Origin: Serratia proteamaculans_D
GTDB lineage: Bacteria; Pseudomonadota; Gammaproteobacteria; Enterobacterales; Enterobacteriaceae
Reading direction: 5' to 3' (one strand)
Length of the DNA: 64,000 bases
Assembly (NCBI RefSeq): GCF_049959315.1
Contig: NZ_CP188201.1
Shown here: positions 17,807 through 26,500 of the stretch, in pieces
Layout: each line of letters starts with the position of its first letter
How positions within the stretch are numbered: position 1 is the stretch's first letter
Translations under genes and position numbers: made by a program
The notes under the pieces: model-generated
What the model was told of the DNA's origin: nothing
The model's input: the letters and a program-made list of their open reading frames with translations, nothing else
Database searches by the model: none

Positions 17807-18739
17807 ATGTCTGAACCCTGGCGCCGATTGCCCGCGCTTTCTTTAAAGCAGATCCAATATTTCGTCACCCTGGCGCAGCTACGGCATTTTACCGATACCG
17901 CAAACCGTCTGGCGATCAGCCAACCGGCGTTGAGCAGCGCATTACGGCAGATTGAGACGGTGCTGGGTGGCAAGCTGGTTAATCGTACCGCTTCAGCGGT
18001 GACGCTGACTGAACAGGGCGCGGCTATCTTGCCGCATGCCGAACGACTACTGAATGTGGCGCAGGCGGCTTTTGATGATATGCAGCGCATTATGCTGGCA
18101 GGCGGGGATGGTACTGTACGTATCGGGCTGGTACCCTCGGTCAGCGGGCTGTTATTTCCGGCTGTACCACAATTGCTGGCGGCAAATTTTCCGCGCTTGC
18201 GGATAGAATTTCACGATCAGACCAATGATTCATTATTATTGCAATTAGAGAACGGGTTGATCGATTTTGGCATTGGTGCGCTCGACAGCTCGGTGCCGGA
18301 GTCGCTGGAGATATATCCGTTGCAGGAGGATCCGTTCGTGGTGGTTATGCGCCGTGACGATCCGCTGGCTGAATCTCATCATCTGCCATGGCGTCAATTA
18401 ACCCGACGAGATATCGCGGTTTTCTCCAAGGGGAATATCAGTCGGTTGGTTTTGGCGCTGGCGGAAAGCCACCGTCTGAATTTAACCGCTCGTTTCCAGG
18501 TGGATTTTTTGGAGACGTTATATGGTTTGGTGCGTTCGAAATTAGCAGTGGCTATTTTACCGCAGCTTTACACCACACATTTGAATGATGATGAATTAAC
18601 CGTGGTTCAGCTACAGCAACCCATGCTTAGCCGCACCGTGGCGTTAATGCGCAGTGCTAATCGGAACCATCCACCGTTAATTGAGGATTGTTTCCAATTG
18701 TTATTGCAGGATTTTCAGCAAAGAATGAAAGTGCAGTAA
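17807..18739 (+). CDS. LysR-family transcriptional regulator
   Basis: 310 residues. The N-terminal winged helix-turn-helix (about residues 12-70) reads LSLKQIQYFVTLAQLRHFTD then ISQPALSSALRQIE. A LysR substrate-binding domain follows at about 100-300. It is divergent from ade-adeQ with 137 bp between starts, the classic layout of a LysR regulator and its target. The effector is not evident. Many LysR genes neighbour catabolic operons they do not solely control, so the regulatory link is an inference. Confidence 0.88.
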   Translation: MSEPWRRLPALSLKQIQYFVTLAQLRHFTDTANRLAISQPALSSALRQIETVLGGKLVNRTASAVTLTEQGAAILPHAERLLNVAQAAFDDMQRIMLAGGDGTVRIGLVPSVSGLLFPAVPQLLAANFPRLRIEFHDQTNDSLLLQLENGLIDFGIGALDSSVPESLEIYPLQEDPFVVVMRRDDPLAESHHLPWRQLTRRDIAVFSKGNISRLVLALAESHRLNLTARFQVDFLETLYGLVRSKLAVAILPQLYTTHLNDDELTVVQLQQPMLSRTVALMRSANRNHPPLIEDCFQLLLQDFQQRMKVQ

Positions 18740-18816
18740 GTCAATGCGATAAATAGGGAGATAGAAGCAACATTGAAGCCGACGAATGTATCGGCTCAAC
18801 GCTTTTTACGTCAGGA

Positions 18817-19020
18817 TTATCTTACGAATTTCCAAACGGCAGTAGGGATTTTATCGTAGAGTTTATTCATGGTGAGCTCGGCCAGGCGGTGGTCGGCTGC
18901 AGAGTAAAACAGCTCCAGTTCGTCATCTGAAAGCTCATACTTGTTTTTTTCAATAACGCGTTCCAGTGTTTCGATCGTGGTGCATTTACGTAAACGCATC
19001 AGATAATCAATTTTAGTCAT
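18817..19020 (-). CDS. hha: Hha/YmoA-family haemolysin expression modulator
   Basis: 67 residues, highly similar to Hha and Yersinia YmoA (MTKIDYLMRLRKCTT at the start, IPTAVWKFVR at the end). It binds H-NS and helps silence horizontally acquired and temperature- or osmolarity-controlled genes. It lies 55 bp downstream of tomB on the same strand, the conserved tomB-hha arrangement. In E. coli the pair precedes acrB directly; here a zinc-related block has been inserted between tomB and acrB. Confidence 0.96.
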   Translation of the reverse strand: MTKIDYLMRLRKCTTIETLERVIEKNKYELSDDELELFYSAADHRLAELTMNKLYDKIPTAVWKFVR

Positions 19021-19075
19021 GATAACCTTTGGTGTTATAAACCGTCGAATAGAATAATTTGGGGATAATTATCCC

Positions 19076-19444
19076 CTAAGTTTTCATTGTCGTACAGATG
19101 TCCTCTCCTGAGAACATTCTGAATAATCGCGCCTTGGTTTTCTGCCAGCGACGCAGATCGGAATCATTTATACCGTAACTGCTGAACAGCGTGTAGGTAT
19201 CATCGAGGTACTCTTCGACCAGTTCCGATAAATCACTTTCGTCCATGTATTTAATTTTATAACTCATCACAAACGAAGCAATATGTTCGATCAACTCATT
19301 AAGTTGGAGGTTGACGGAAGACGTCGGATCGTTCACCCAGCCATGGTGGCTGTCGCCCAGCGTGGCGATGCCTTCATCATACAGGTTTTCACACAAGAAT
19401 TTCAGCTGAGCAATATCGTGCCTTTTAGGCGAATACTCATCCAT
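19076..19444 (-). CDS. tomB: Hha antidote / biofilm modulator TomB
   Basis: 122 residues, similar to E. coli TomB (YbaJ). The start is MDEYSPKRHDIAQLKFLCENLYDEG, and the C-terminal third carries SSYGINDSDLRRWQKTK. TomB counteracts Hha toxicity in E. coli, where an oxidation mechanism involving a conserved cysteine in Hha has been proposed. It is acidic and cytosolic, and forms an operon with hha. A GGAGGGGA-type ribosome-binding site precedes the ATG. Confidence 0.94.
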   Translation of the reverse strand: MDEYSPKRHDIAQLKFLCENLYDEGIATLGDSHHGWVNDPTSSVNLQLNELIEHIASFVMSYKIKYMDESDLSELVEEYLDDTYTLFSSYGINDSDLRRWQKTKARLFRMFSGEDICTTMKT

Positions 19445-19606
19445 ATCATCCCCTCCGTAAGTCTTAATTTCGGTGTTGATAACACTCTGTGAGTAAGCTG
19501 ATTTACATCATGGACAGAGGTAGCTTAAAGATGATGGTAAAATAAACTTCCCGTATAATGAATATAAATCATTTCTCCGCATCTGGCCTGCTGTTATTAC
19601 GTAAAC

Positions 19607-19960
19607 TTACAATTCATCTGCGGTAGATGGGCGGGAGTTATCAATGATGTCAAAGATGAGTCCCGCTTCGGCCAGGCTAAAAGTGACGCTATCGCTGATG
19701 TATTCCTCGGCGCTGATATCCAGACAGGCATTGAAAATTGTCCATTTATAGCGGTAACTCATTGAATACTGGCTGCTGCTCAATTCCTGAATATCAAGTA
19801 TTTCTAATGAACCTTCAGCATAACGCGCGCTTTCCGAATAAAAACTCAGGCCGCTGGTCAATACTGGCGCCAGCTCTGATATTTTTTCGTTAATCACTTT
19901 CTTTAGTTTTTTAACAGAAAGTGCTTCCGTCATTGTGTCGCAGCGAAGAGTTACTTGCAT
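19607..19960 (-). CDS. Hypothetical acidic cytosolic protein
   Basis: 117 residues of no family I recognise. There is no signal peptide or membrane segment. The N-terminus is Lys-rich (SVKKLKKVINEKISELAP), the middle is Tyr- and Ser-rich (ELSSSQYSMSYRYKWTIF), and the C-terminus is acidic. The pattern of alternating strands and helices suggests a small globular alpha/beta protein. It lies on the same strand as tomB-hha but 162 bp upstream of tomB, so it may or may not be cotranscribed. The start could alternatively be the ATG nine codons in. Confidence 0.7.
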   Translation of the reverse strand: MQVTLRCDTMTEALSVKKLKKVINEKISELAPVLTSGLSFYSESARYAEGSLEILDIQELSSSQYSMSYRYKWTIFNACLDISAEEYISDSVTFSLAEAGLIFDIIDNSRPSTADEL

Positions 19961-20225
19961 TTAATGCCTGACAGTATAGCGATTCTATCTATTAATCTTA
20001 CTCTTTTTTTATCAACTCGTCGGTAAACTTTTCGTTAACAGTCAGCTTTTTTACAGTATCTCAACGTTGTTTACCGATTAATAACCCTGATATTTCTCGG
20101 TATATCCCGAAAGGAGTAGCGCTGATGTTGTCAAACCGGTGAATTGCCAGCAAAAGTGGCGCATCCCTTGTTACGTTCAGTTGCATTATTCGTTAACTGA
20201 GGGCTTGAGTCATTAAAATTTGTGT
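19961..20225. other. AT-rich intergenic region without identified gene
   Basis: This region separates the divergent hypothetical gene and the zinc importer operon. It must contain both promoters. No RNA gene or long open frame was seen. The only clear element, a Zur-like box, starts at 20226. Confidence 0.5.
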
Positions 20226-20245
20226 GATGTTATAATGTAACAATT
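20226..20245 (+). promoter_or_regulatory. Zur-like operator of the zinc importer operon
   Basis: The sequence GATGTTATAATGTAACAATT fits the gammaproteobacterial Zur box (core GTTATANTATAAC) with one arm mismatch. Its central TATAAT could be the promoter -10 element, so zinc-loaded Zur would block RNA polymerase. A related and more perfect box lies before rpmE2 about 3.2 kb away. Confidence 0.8.
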
Positions 20246-20265
20246 AAATCTCCTTCTATCTGACC

Positions 20266-20412
20266 ATGAAACTGACATCCACACCGCAAGATGGCGCTAT
20301 GCCGTCTTTAAATTCCTTGTTCACTGCCTCTGCCGGATTGCGCTGTGGCATCGCCATTTTGTTACTGGCCATACTTTGGGCAGGCATCTGCTGGGCGGTG
20401 GCGCTGCCATGA
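20266..20412 (+). CDS. Predicted 48-residue membrane peptide heading the zinc importer operon
   Basis: A short open frame runs from the ATG at 20266, about 20 bp after the Zur-like box. Its TGA overlaps the ATG of the ATPase gene (ATGA), a sign of translational coupling. The peptide has a polar N-terminus of about 25 residues and one hydrophobic helix (about 27-47, including IAILLLAILWAGICW) with Cys27 and Cys42. There is no good ribosome-binding site before this ATG; an internal ATG at codon 12 is an alternative. No family is recognised. It could be a transporter accessory subunit or simply a coupling leader. Confidence 0.55.
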   Translation: MKLTSTPQDGAMPSLNSLFTASAGLRCGIAILLLAILWAGICWAVALP

Positions 20413-21122
20413 TTAGCTTACAACAGGCAGTCGTGGGCTACGGCGTTACACCGCTTTTTCCGCCGCTCAGCGGTCACTTCACCGCCGGCTCCTTGACTGC
20501 CGTCGTCGGCGTGAACGGTGCCGGCAAGTCAACACTGTTGAAAACGTTGGCCGGGCTTCAACCGCTACAGAGTGGGGATCTTTCTTTCAGCGGAAATAAA
20601 TTACCACGTATGGCTTATTTACCGCAGCAGGCCGAGTTGGATCGCCAATTCCCAATAGTGGTCAGCGATCTGGTGGCGATGGGCAGTTGGCCGCAGATGG
20701 GTATGTTTGCCGGGCTGAATAAGCGCGCTGCACGGCAGATTGCCGAGGCGCTGGATACCGTAGGGATGACTTCGATGGCCCGCAGCCCGGTTGGTGAGCT
20801 TTCCGGTGGCCAACTGCAGCGGGTATTGTTTGCCCGTCTGCTGGTTCAGCAGGCACCGCTGATTTTACTGGATGAGCCTTTTACCGGTATCGACAGCGCC
20901 ACTATCCAGCTATTGCTGCAAGTGATCGCTCAGTTGCATCGTCAGGGAAGGACGGTTATCGCGGTGCTGCATGACATGTCGATGGTGGCGAACCATTTCC
21001 CGCAGGCCTTGTTATTGACGCCACAGTGTTGCCACTGGGGGGCGGCAGATCGGGTGCTGGAACACATTCCTGCGTTGAATATTGCCAGCTCGCCGCTGTG
21101 CCAAATGGCGGTGGCGCAATGA
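20409..21122 (+). CDS. Zinc-type ABC importer, ATP-binding protein
   Basis: 237 residues from the ATG at 20409, which overlaps the preceding small frame. Walker A GVNGAGKST is near residue 38, the Q-loop is in YLPQQAELD, the signature is LSGGQLQR and Walker B is LILLDEPFTGID, with the switch His in AVLHDM. It is most like ATPases of metal importers (ZnuC, MntB, AztA). With a Zur-like box ahead and the permease and binding protein behind, it should energise zinc uptake. A second set, znuABC, is usual elsewhere in such genomes but is not visible here. Confidence 0.88.
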   Translation: MISLQQAVVGYGVTPLFPPLSGHFTAGSLTAVVGVNGAGKSTLLKTLAGLQPLQSGDLSFSGNKLPRMAYLPQQAELDRQFPIVVSDLVAMGSWPQMGMFAGLNKRAARQIAEALDTVGMTSMARSPVGELSGGQLQRVLFARLLVQQAPLILLDEPFTGIDSATIQLLLQVIAQLHRQGRTVIAVLHDMSMVANHFPQALLLTPQCCHWGAADRVLEHIPALNIASSPLCQMAVAQ

Positions 21123-21976
21123 CGCTAGTTGATCTCCTGGTCGATCCTTTTGCCTCGTTCGGCTTTATGCGCCGTGCGCTGGTGGCTTGCTTTGCCCTGT
21201 CGCTCAGTGCAGCGCCGCTGGGTGTTTTTCTGCTGTTGCGGCGCATGAGTTTGGTCGGAGATGCGCTGTCCCATGCGGTCTTGCCCGGTGCGGCGATAGG
21301 CTATCTGATTTCCGGCATGTCGATGGTGGCGATGGGCGTCGGTGGCTTTATTGCCGGGCTGGCGGTGGCAATGCTATCCGGGCTGGTCAGCCGACGAACG
21401 CCGCTGAAAGAGGATGCCAGCTTCGCCGGTTTTTACCTGGGTTCGCTGGCGTTGGGTGTCACTTTAGTCTCGCTGCGTGGTTCCAGTGTTGATTTGCTGC
21501 ATGTGTTATTCGGCTCGATTCTGGCGGTGGATGTTCATGCGATTGTGATGGTGGGGGCGATAGCCAGCTTTTCGCTGCTGGCATTGGCCGCGCTGTACCG
21601 CGCCCTGGTGATTGAATCTTTCGATGCCACCTTTTTACGCGTCAGCGCACCACGCTGGCTGGCGCTGATACACGGATTGTTCCTGGCGCTGGTGGTGATC
21701 AATCTGGTCGCTGGTTTCCAGATCCTCGGCACATTGATGTCAGTCGGACTGATGATGCTTCCCGCCGCCAGTGCGCGCTTTTGGGCGAGTAATTTGCCGC
21801 ATACGTTGGCGGTGGCTATGGGTATCGGCATGCTTTCAAGCCTTGTCGGGCTGGAATGGTCGTATTACGCGTCATTGCCTGCCGGGCCAGCGATCGTGCT
21901 CAGCGCCAGCGTGATTTTCTTTGGGTCAATTTTGTTTGGGACGCGTGGGGGAATTTATTCCCTGGCGCGCCGTTGA
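21119..21976 (+). CDS. Zinc-type ABC importer, permease
   Basis: 285 residues, starting at the ATG that overlaps the ATPase stop (ATGA). It has about eight or nine hydrophobic segments and belongs to the ABC-3 family of zinc and manganese permeases. The signature MSLVGDALSHAVLPGAAIGY near residue 43 is the conserved region, and GFQILGTLMSVGLMMLPAA is the conserved helix near 200. It forms the membrane channel of the importer, with the ATPase upstream and the binding protein downstream. Confidence 0.9.
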   Translation: MTLVDLLVDPFASFGFMRRALVACFALSLSAAPLGVFLLLRRMSLVGDALSHAVLPGAAIGYLISGMSMVAMGVGGFIAGLAVAMLSGLVSRRTPLKEDASFAGFYLGSLALGVTLVSLRGSSVDLLHVLFGSILAVDVHAIVMVGAIASFSLLALAALYRALVIESFDATFLRVSAPRWLALIHGLFLALVVINLVAGFQILGTLMSVGLMMLPAASARFWASNLPHTLAVAMGIGMLSSLVGLEWSYYASLPAGPAIVLSASVIFFGSILFGTRGGIYSLARR

Positions 21977-22001
21977 GAAGTACCAAGTGCAAGGAGAAAG
22001 T

Positions 22002-22880
22002 ATGAAACGTTTACCTATATCGCTGGCAGTGGCTGCTCTGCTGTCCAGCCCATTGGCCATGGCAAAGACTGTGGATGCCGTCGCCAGTTTTTCTATCCTC
22101 GGGGATATCGTCAAGCAGGTGGGGGGAGAACACGTCAATGTCTCTACGCTGGTGGGGCCGGACGGCGATCCGCACAGCTTCGAACCCTCACCGAAAGACA
22201 GCAAGCTACTGTCGCAGGCTGATGTGGTGTTCGTCAGTGGCCTGGGGCTGGAAGGGTGGATCGATCGCCTGGTCAGTGCCTCGGGTTACAAGGGGCCGGT
22301 TATTACCGCATCGCAGGGGATCAACTCGCGTCAGATGAACGAAGACGGCAAAGAGGTCACCGATCCCCACGCCTGGAACAGCATGAAGAATGGCGTGCAG
22401 TACGCCACCAACGTGATGAACGCGCTGATTGCCGCAGACCCTGAGGATGCCAACTATTTCCGTCAGCGTGGCGCGGAGTATATCCAGCAACTGCAGAAGC
22501 TCGATCTGTGGGCCAAAACGCAGTTTGCCGCAGTCCCCCAGCAAAAGCGCAAGGTGCTGACCAGTCACGATGCTTTTGGCTATTTTGGCCAAGAATATGG
22601 CGTCACCTTCCTTGCCCCGGTCGGCTTCTCTACCGAAGCTGAGGCGAGTGCCAGCGACGTGGCCGGGCTGATCAAACAGATCAAGCAGGAGAAGGTTAAT
22701 GCCTACTTTATTGAGAACCAAACCGATCCGCGCCTGGTGAAGCAAATTGCCGCCGCCACCGGTGCCAAAGCCGGCGGTGAACTGTATCCAGAGGCGCTGT
22801 CCAAACCGCAAGGGCCGGCAGCCACTTACGTGCAGGCGTTCAAACACAACGTTGATACCTTGCTCGGCAGCATGAAGTAA
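22002..22880 (+). CDS. Zinc-type ABC importer, periplasmic metal-binding protein
   Basis: 292 residues from the ATG after AAGGAGAAAGT. A signal peptide ends at LAMA (about residue 21). Cluster A-I metal ligands are recognisable: H58 in GDPHSFEP, H123 in DPHAWNS, H189 in SHDAFGYF and the ENQTDPR region near 240. Unlike ZnuA it has no histidine-rich loop before the second ligand, resembling AztC- or MntC-type proteins. Zinc as substrate follows from the Zur-like box of the operon; manganese is an alternative. Confidence 0.88.
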   Translation: MKRLPISLAVAALLSSPLAMAKTVDAVASFSILGDIVKQVGGEHVNVSTLVGPDGDPHSFEPSPKDSKLLSQADVVFVSGLGLEGWIDRLVSASGYKGPVITASQGINSRQMNEDGKEVTDPHAWNSMKNGVQYATNVMNALIAADPEDANYFRQRGAEYIQQLQKLDLWAKTQFAAVPQQKRKVLTSHDAFGYFGQEYGVTFLAPVGFSTEAEASASDVAGLIKQIKQEKVNAYFIENQTDPRLVKQIAAATGAKAGGELYPEALSKPQGPAATYVQAFKHNVDTLLGSMK

Positions 22881-22936
22881 ACCGCAGTGGCTCTGTCATC
22901 AGGATAGGGCCACTGAAAGCGTTTCCGTTTCTCCAT

Positions 22937-22969
22937 AAAAAAAGCCCCGTTGAGCAGCAACGGGGCTTT
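22937..22969 (-). terminator. Terminator of rpmE2-rpmJ2, possibly bidirectional
   Basis: An 11-bp stem AAAGCCCCGTT / AACGGGGCTTT with a 7-base loop. On the minus strand it is followed by a run of T (complement of the A run at 22937-22943), ending the ribosomal protein pair. On the plus strand it may also end the zinc importer operon. Confidence 0.88.
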
Positions 22970-23000
22970 GCGACAGACAGATGGCACTGTTTTACTTAAC

Positions 23001-23141
23001 TTAACGCTTTTTCTTACGTCCCTGTACCGCTTTGAAGCGGGGGTTGGTTTTACAGATCACATAGATACGGCCTTTACGGCGTACGACCTTGCAATCCGGA
23101 TGGCGATTCTTCGCCGAACGCAATGAACTCAAAACCTGCAT
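23001..23141 (-). CDS. rpmJ2: Zinc-independent 50S ribosomal protein L36 type B
   Basis: 46 residues, MQVLSSLRSAKNRHPDC at the start and NPRFKAVQGRKKKR at the end, close to E. coli YkgO. Only two cysteines (17 and 30) remain, so the zinc ribbon of the standard L36 is absent. Under zinc starvation it replaces the zinc-binding paralogue and frees zinc. It lies 12 bp downstream of rpmE2 in one operon behind a Zur-like box. Confidence 0.95.
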   Translation of the reverse strand: MQVLSSLRSAKNRHPDCKVVRRKGRIYVICKTNPRFKAVQGRKKKR

Positions 23142-23153
23142 GTGGATCCCCTG

Positions 23154-23411
23154 TTACTTGTTGCCGGTAAAGAAGCGGCCAAAACGCTGCTGGAAGCGCG
23201 CGGTGCTGCCTTCTTTAGAGAACTCTTTCTGCTTGCCGGTGTAATACGGGTGCGAAGCGGAAGAGATGTCGAGGGTGACATACGGCCACTTTTCACCTTC
23301 AAGCTCAATGGTGCGATCGGTGTTAATGGTCGAACCCACCTTGAAGTAGGTATCGGCACTGAGGTCGTGAAACACCACGGTACGGTAGTTTGGGTGGATG
23401 CCTGCTTTCAT
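23154..23411 (-). CDS. rpmE2: Zinc-independent 50S ribosomal protein L31 type B
   Basis: 85 residues from the ATG at 23411, preceded by GGAGCGCATC; an upstream in-frame ATG at 23423 is less likely. The sequence starts MKAGIHPNYRTVVFHDLSAD and ends QQRFGRFFTGNK, like E. coli YkgM. It lacks the CXXC pairs of zinc-binding L31. It replaces that protein on the ribosome when zinc is scarce. A near-perfect Zur box lies just upstream, and rpmJ2 follows in the same operon. Confidence 0.96.
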   Translation of the reverse strand: MKAGIHPNYRTVVFHDLSADTYFKVGSTINTDRTIELEGEKWPYVTLDISSASHPYYTGKQKEFSKEGSTARFQQRFGRFFTGNK

Positions 23412-23426
23412 GATGCGCTCCAATGT

Positions 23427-23446
23427 AATGTTATACTATAACAATA
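23427..23446 (-). promoter_or_regulatory. Zur-like operator of rpmE2-rpmJ2
   Basis: The sequence contains GTTATA, C, TATAAC, a perfect 13-bp palindrome with the core of the Zur consensus. It is centred about 25 bp upstream of the rpmE2 start. Regulation of type B L31 and L36 by Zur is well established in enterobacteria and other bacteria. Confidence 0.85.
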
Positions 23447-23536
23447 ATTATGCGCCGCACGGCAAGGCGGATCAAGTACAAAATGCATCTGCCGATAAAT
23501 TAATGAGAGTGGTTTGCATTAAGGCGATGAAGCTAA

Positions 23537-23562
23537 AGAAAAAGGCCGCATAAGCGGCCTTT
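23537..23562 (-). terminator. Intrinsic terminator of acrAB
   Basis: The stem AAAGGCCGC / GCGGCCTTT with a 4-base ATAA loop lies about 30 bp beyond the acrB stop. On the minus strand it is followed by TTTCTTT. Confidence 0.82.
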
Positions 23563-23592
23563 GTATTCAGAGGTTCGGGATCACTGCTTTAA

Positions 23593-26500
23593 TCAGTGAT
23601 GATCAACCGGGTGGCTGTGTTCTACATCGTCAGACTTCCTGCTGAAGCGGCGGCGAACCACCACGAAGAAGACCGGAACGAAGAAGATGGCCAGCACGGT
23701 CGCGGTAATCATCCCGCCCATAACGCCGGTACCTACCGCGTTCTGTGCGCCGGAGCCTGCACCGCTGCTGATAACCAGCGGCAGTACCCCGAGGATGAAT
23801 GCCAGAGAAGTCATCAGAATTGGACGCAGACGCATACGCACCGCTTCCAACGTGGCTTCTATCAGACCCTTGCCTTCTTTATCCATCAGATCCTTGGCGA
23901 ATTCCACAATCAATATGGCGTTCTTCGCCGACAGACCTATGGTGGTCAACAGCCCCACCTGGAAGTAAACGTCGTTGTTAAGGCCGCGCATGGTGGCCGC
24001 CAGCAACGCACCGATAACCCCCAGAGGCAGAACCAGCATGACCGAGAACGGAATTGACCAGCTCTCGTACAATGCTGCCAGACACAGGAACACCACCAGA
24101 ATCGAGATGGCGTACAGTGCTGGAGCCTGGTTACCGGACAGACGTTCCTGATAGGACATACCGGTCCAGTCGTAACCAATGCCGCTCGGCAGCTTGGAGG
24201 CCAGTTCTTCCATCAGGTTCATGGCTTCACCGGTACTCTTGCCTGGCGTTGCCTGACCCAGGATTTCCATGGAAGGCAGACCGTTATAACGCTCCAGACG
24301 CGGTGAACCGTATTCCCATTTCGCCGAGGAGAAGGCGGAGAACGGAACCATCTGGCCGCTGGTACCGCGGACAAACCATTTATTAATGTCTTCCGGCAAC
24401 ATACGGAACGGTGCATCAGCCTGTACGTACACTTTCTTCACACGACCACGGTCGATGAAGTCGTTAACGTAAGAGCCACCCAACGCGGTGCTCAGCGTGC
24501 TGTTAATGGTGGTGATGCTAACGCCCAGCGCCTTGGCTTTTTCCTGGTCGATAATCAGCTTGAACTGCGGCGTATCTTCCAGACCGTTAGGGCGCATGCC
24601 CACCAGCATGTCCGGATGCTTGGCAGCCATGCCCAGCAACTGGTTACGTGCTTCGGTCAGTTTCTCATGCCCCAGGCCACCCTGGTCGATCAGCTGGAAG
24701 TCAAAACCGGTCGCGGTACCCAGTTCGATAATCGCCGGCAGGTTGAACGGGAATACCAGGCCATCTTTGATTTGCGAGAACGCGCCCATTGCGCGGCCTG
24801 CAATCGCCGGTACCTTATTCGCTTCACCTTTACGTTCAGACCAGTCTTTCAGGCTGACGAACGACAGACCGTTGTTCTGACCGTTACCGTTAAAGCCGAA
24901 GCCCGCAACGGTAAACACTGAAACCACGTTGTCTTTTTCTTTGGTCAGGAAGTAGTCGGTAACTTCTTCCAGCACCTTAGAGGTACGAGCTTCGGTAGCA
25001 CCCGCAGGCAACTGCACCATGGTCAGCAAAATGCCCTGGTCTTCGTCCGGCAGGAACGAGGAAGGCAAGCGCAGGAACAGCAGCGCCATGCCGACCACGA
25101 TCAGCAGGTAGATCACCAGATAACGACCGGTGCTGCGCAGAATGTTGGCTACGCTGTCGGTGTAGTGATGGGTGCTCTTTTCGAACATGCGGTTAAACCA
25201 ACCGAAGAAGCCGGTTTTAACCCCGTGGTCGCCTTTCGCTACCGGTTTCAACAAGGTGGCGCACAGTGCAGGCGTCAGAATCAACGCAACCAGTACCGAC
25301 AGCGCCATCGCGGAAACGATGGTGATGGAGAACTGACGGTAGATGGCACCGGTCGAGCCGCCGAAGAACGCCATTGGAACGAATACCGCCGACAGCACCA
25401 TGGCAATACCGACCAACGCGCCCTGGATCTGTTCCATCGATTTCTTGGTGGCTTCTTTCGGCGGCAGTCCCTCTTCGGACATCACACGCTCGACGTTCTC
25501 TACCACCACGATGGCATCATCCACCAGCAAGCCTATCGCCAGCACCATGCCGAACATCGTCAGGGTGTTTATCGAGAAGCCGAAGGCCGCCAGAATGGCA
25601 AAGGTCCCCAGCAACACCACCGGCACTGCAATGGTTGGGATCAAGGTTGCGCGGAAGTTTTGCAGGAACAAATACATCACCAGGAATACCAGGATGATGG
25701 CTTCGATCAGCGTTTTCACCACTTCGTTAATCGAGATTTTAACGAACGGCGTGGTGTCGTACGGATAAACCACTTTCATCCCTTGCGGGAAGAAAGGCTG
25801 CATTTTGGTCAGCGCGTCTTTCACACCTTGTGCGGTGTTCAGGGCGTTGGCACCGGTAGCCAGTTTGATACCCAGACCCGCCGCCGGTTTGCCGTTATAA
25901 CGTGCGGTAACGGCATAGCTTTCAGCTCCGCGCTCAATGTGTGCCACGTCGCTCAGGCGAACCTGAGAACCGTCGGCATTCACCTTCAGCAGAATTTTGC
26001 CGAACTCTTCAGGTGAGGTCAGACGGGTCTGCGCGATGATCGAGGCGTTAAGCTGTTGACCCGGCACCGGTGGCATCCCGCCCAATTGCCCTGCGGCGAT
26101 CTGGTTGTTCTGCTCGGTAATGGCGGACGTCACATCCGTGGTGGTCAATTGGAAGTTATTGAGCTTATTTGGATCCAACCAGACACGCATCGCGTACTGG
26201 GCACCGAACAGCTGCACTTCACCCACGCCGGATGAACGGCTGATCGGGTCCTTGATGTTGGAGGCCACATAGTCCGCGATATCGTCCTGAGTCATGCTCG
26301 GATCGTCGGAAATGAAGCCGGCTACCATCAGGAAGCTGCTGCTGGACTTTTCAACTTTCAGGCCCTGCTGCTGGACTTCTTGCGGCAGTAACGGCGTAGC
26401 CAATGACAGTTTGTTCTGTACCTGAACCTGCGCGATGTCAGGGTCTGTTCCAGAGTTAAACGTCAGGGTAATGGTTACGCTACCAGAGGAATCACTGGTG

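Noticed and set aside
18777..18796. Inverted repeat AGCCGA / TCGGCT between the LysR gene and hha
   Set aside because: Short 6-bp stem with an 8-base loop and no adjoining T run; too weak to call as a terminator.
25165..26016. 283-codon open frame antisense to acrB
   Set aside because: Extremely Arg-, His- and Gln-rich, opposite conserved AcrB sequence.
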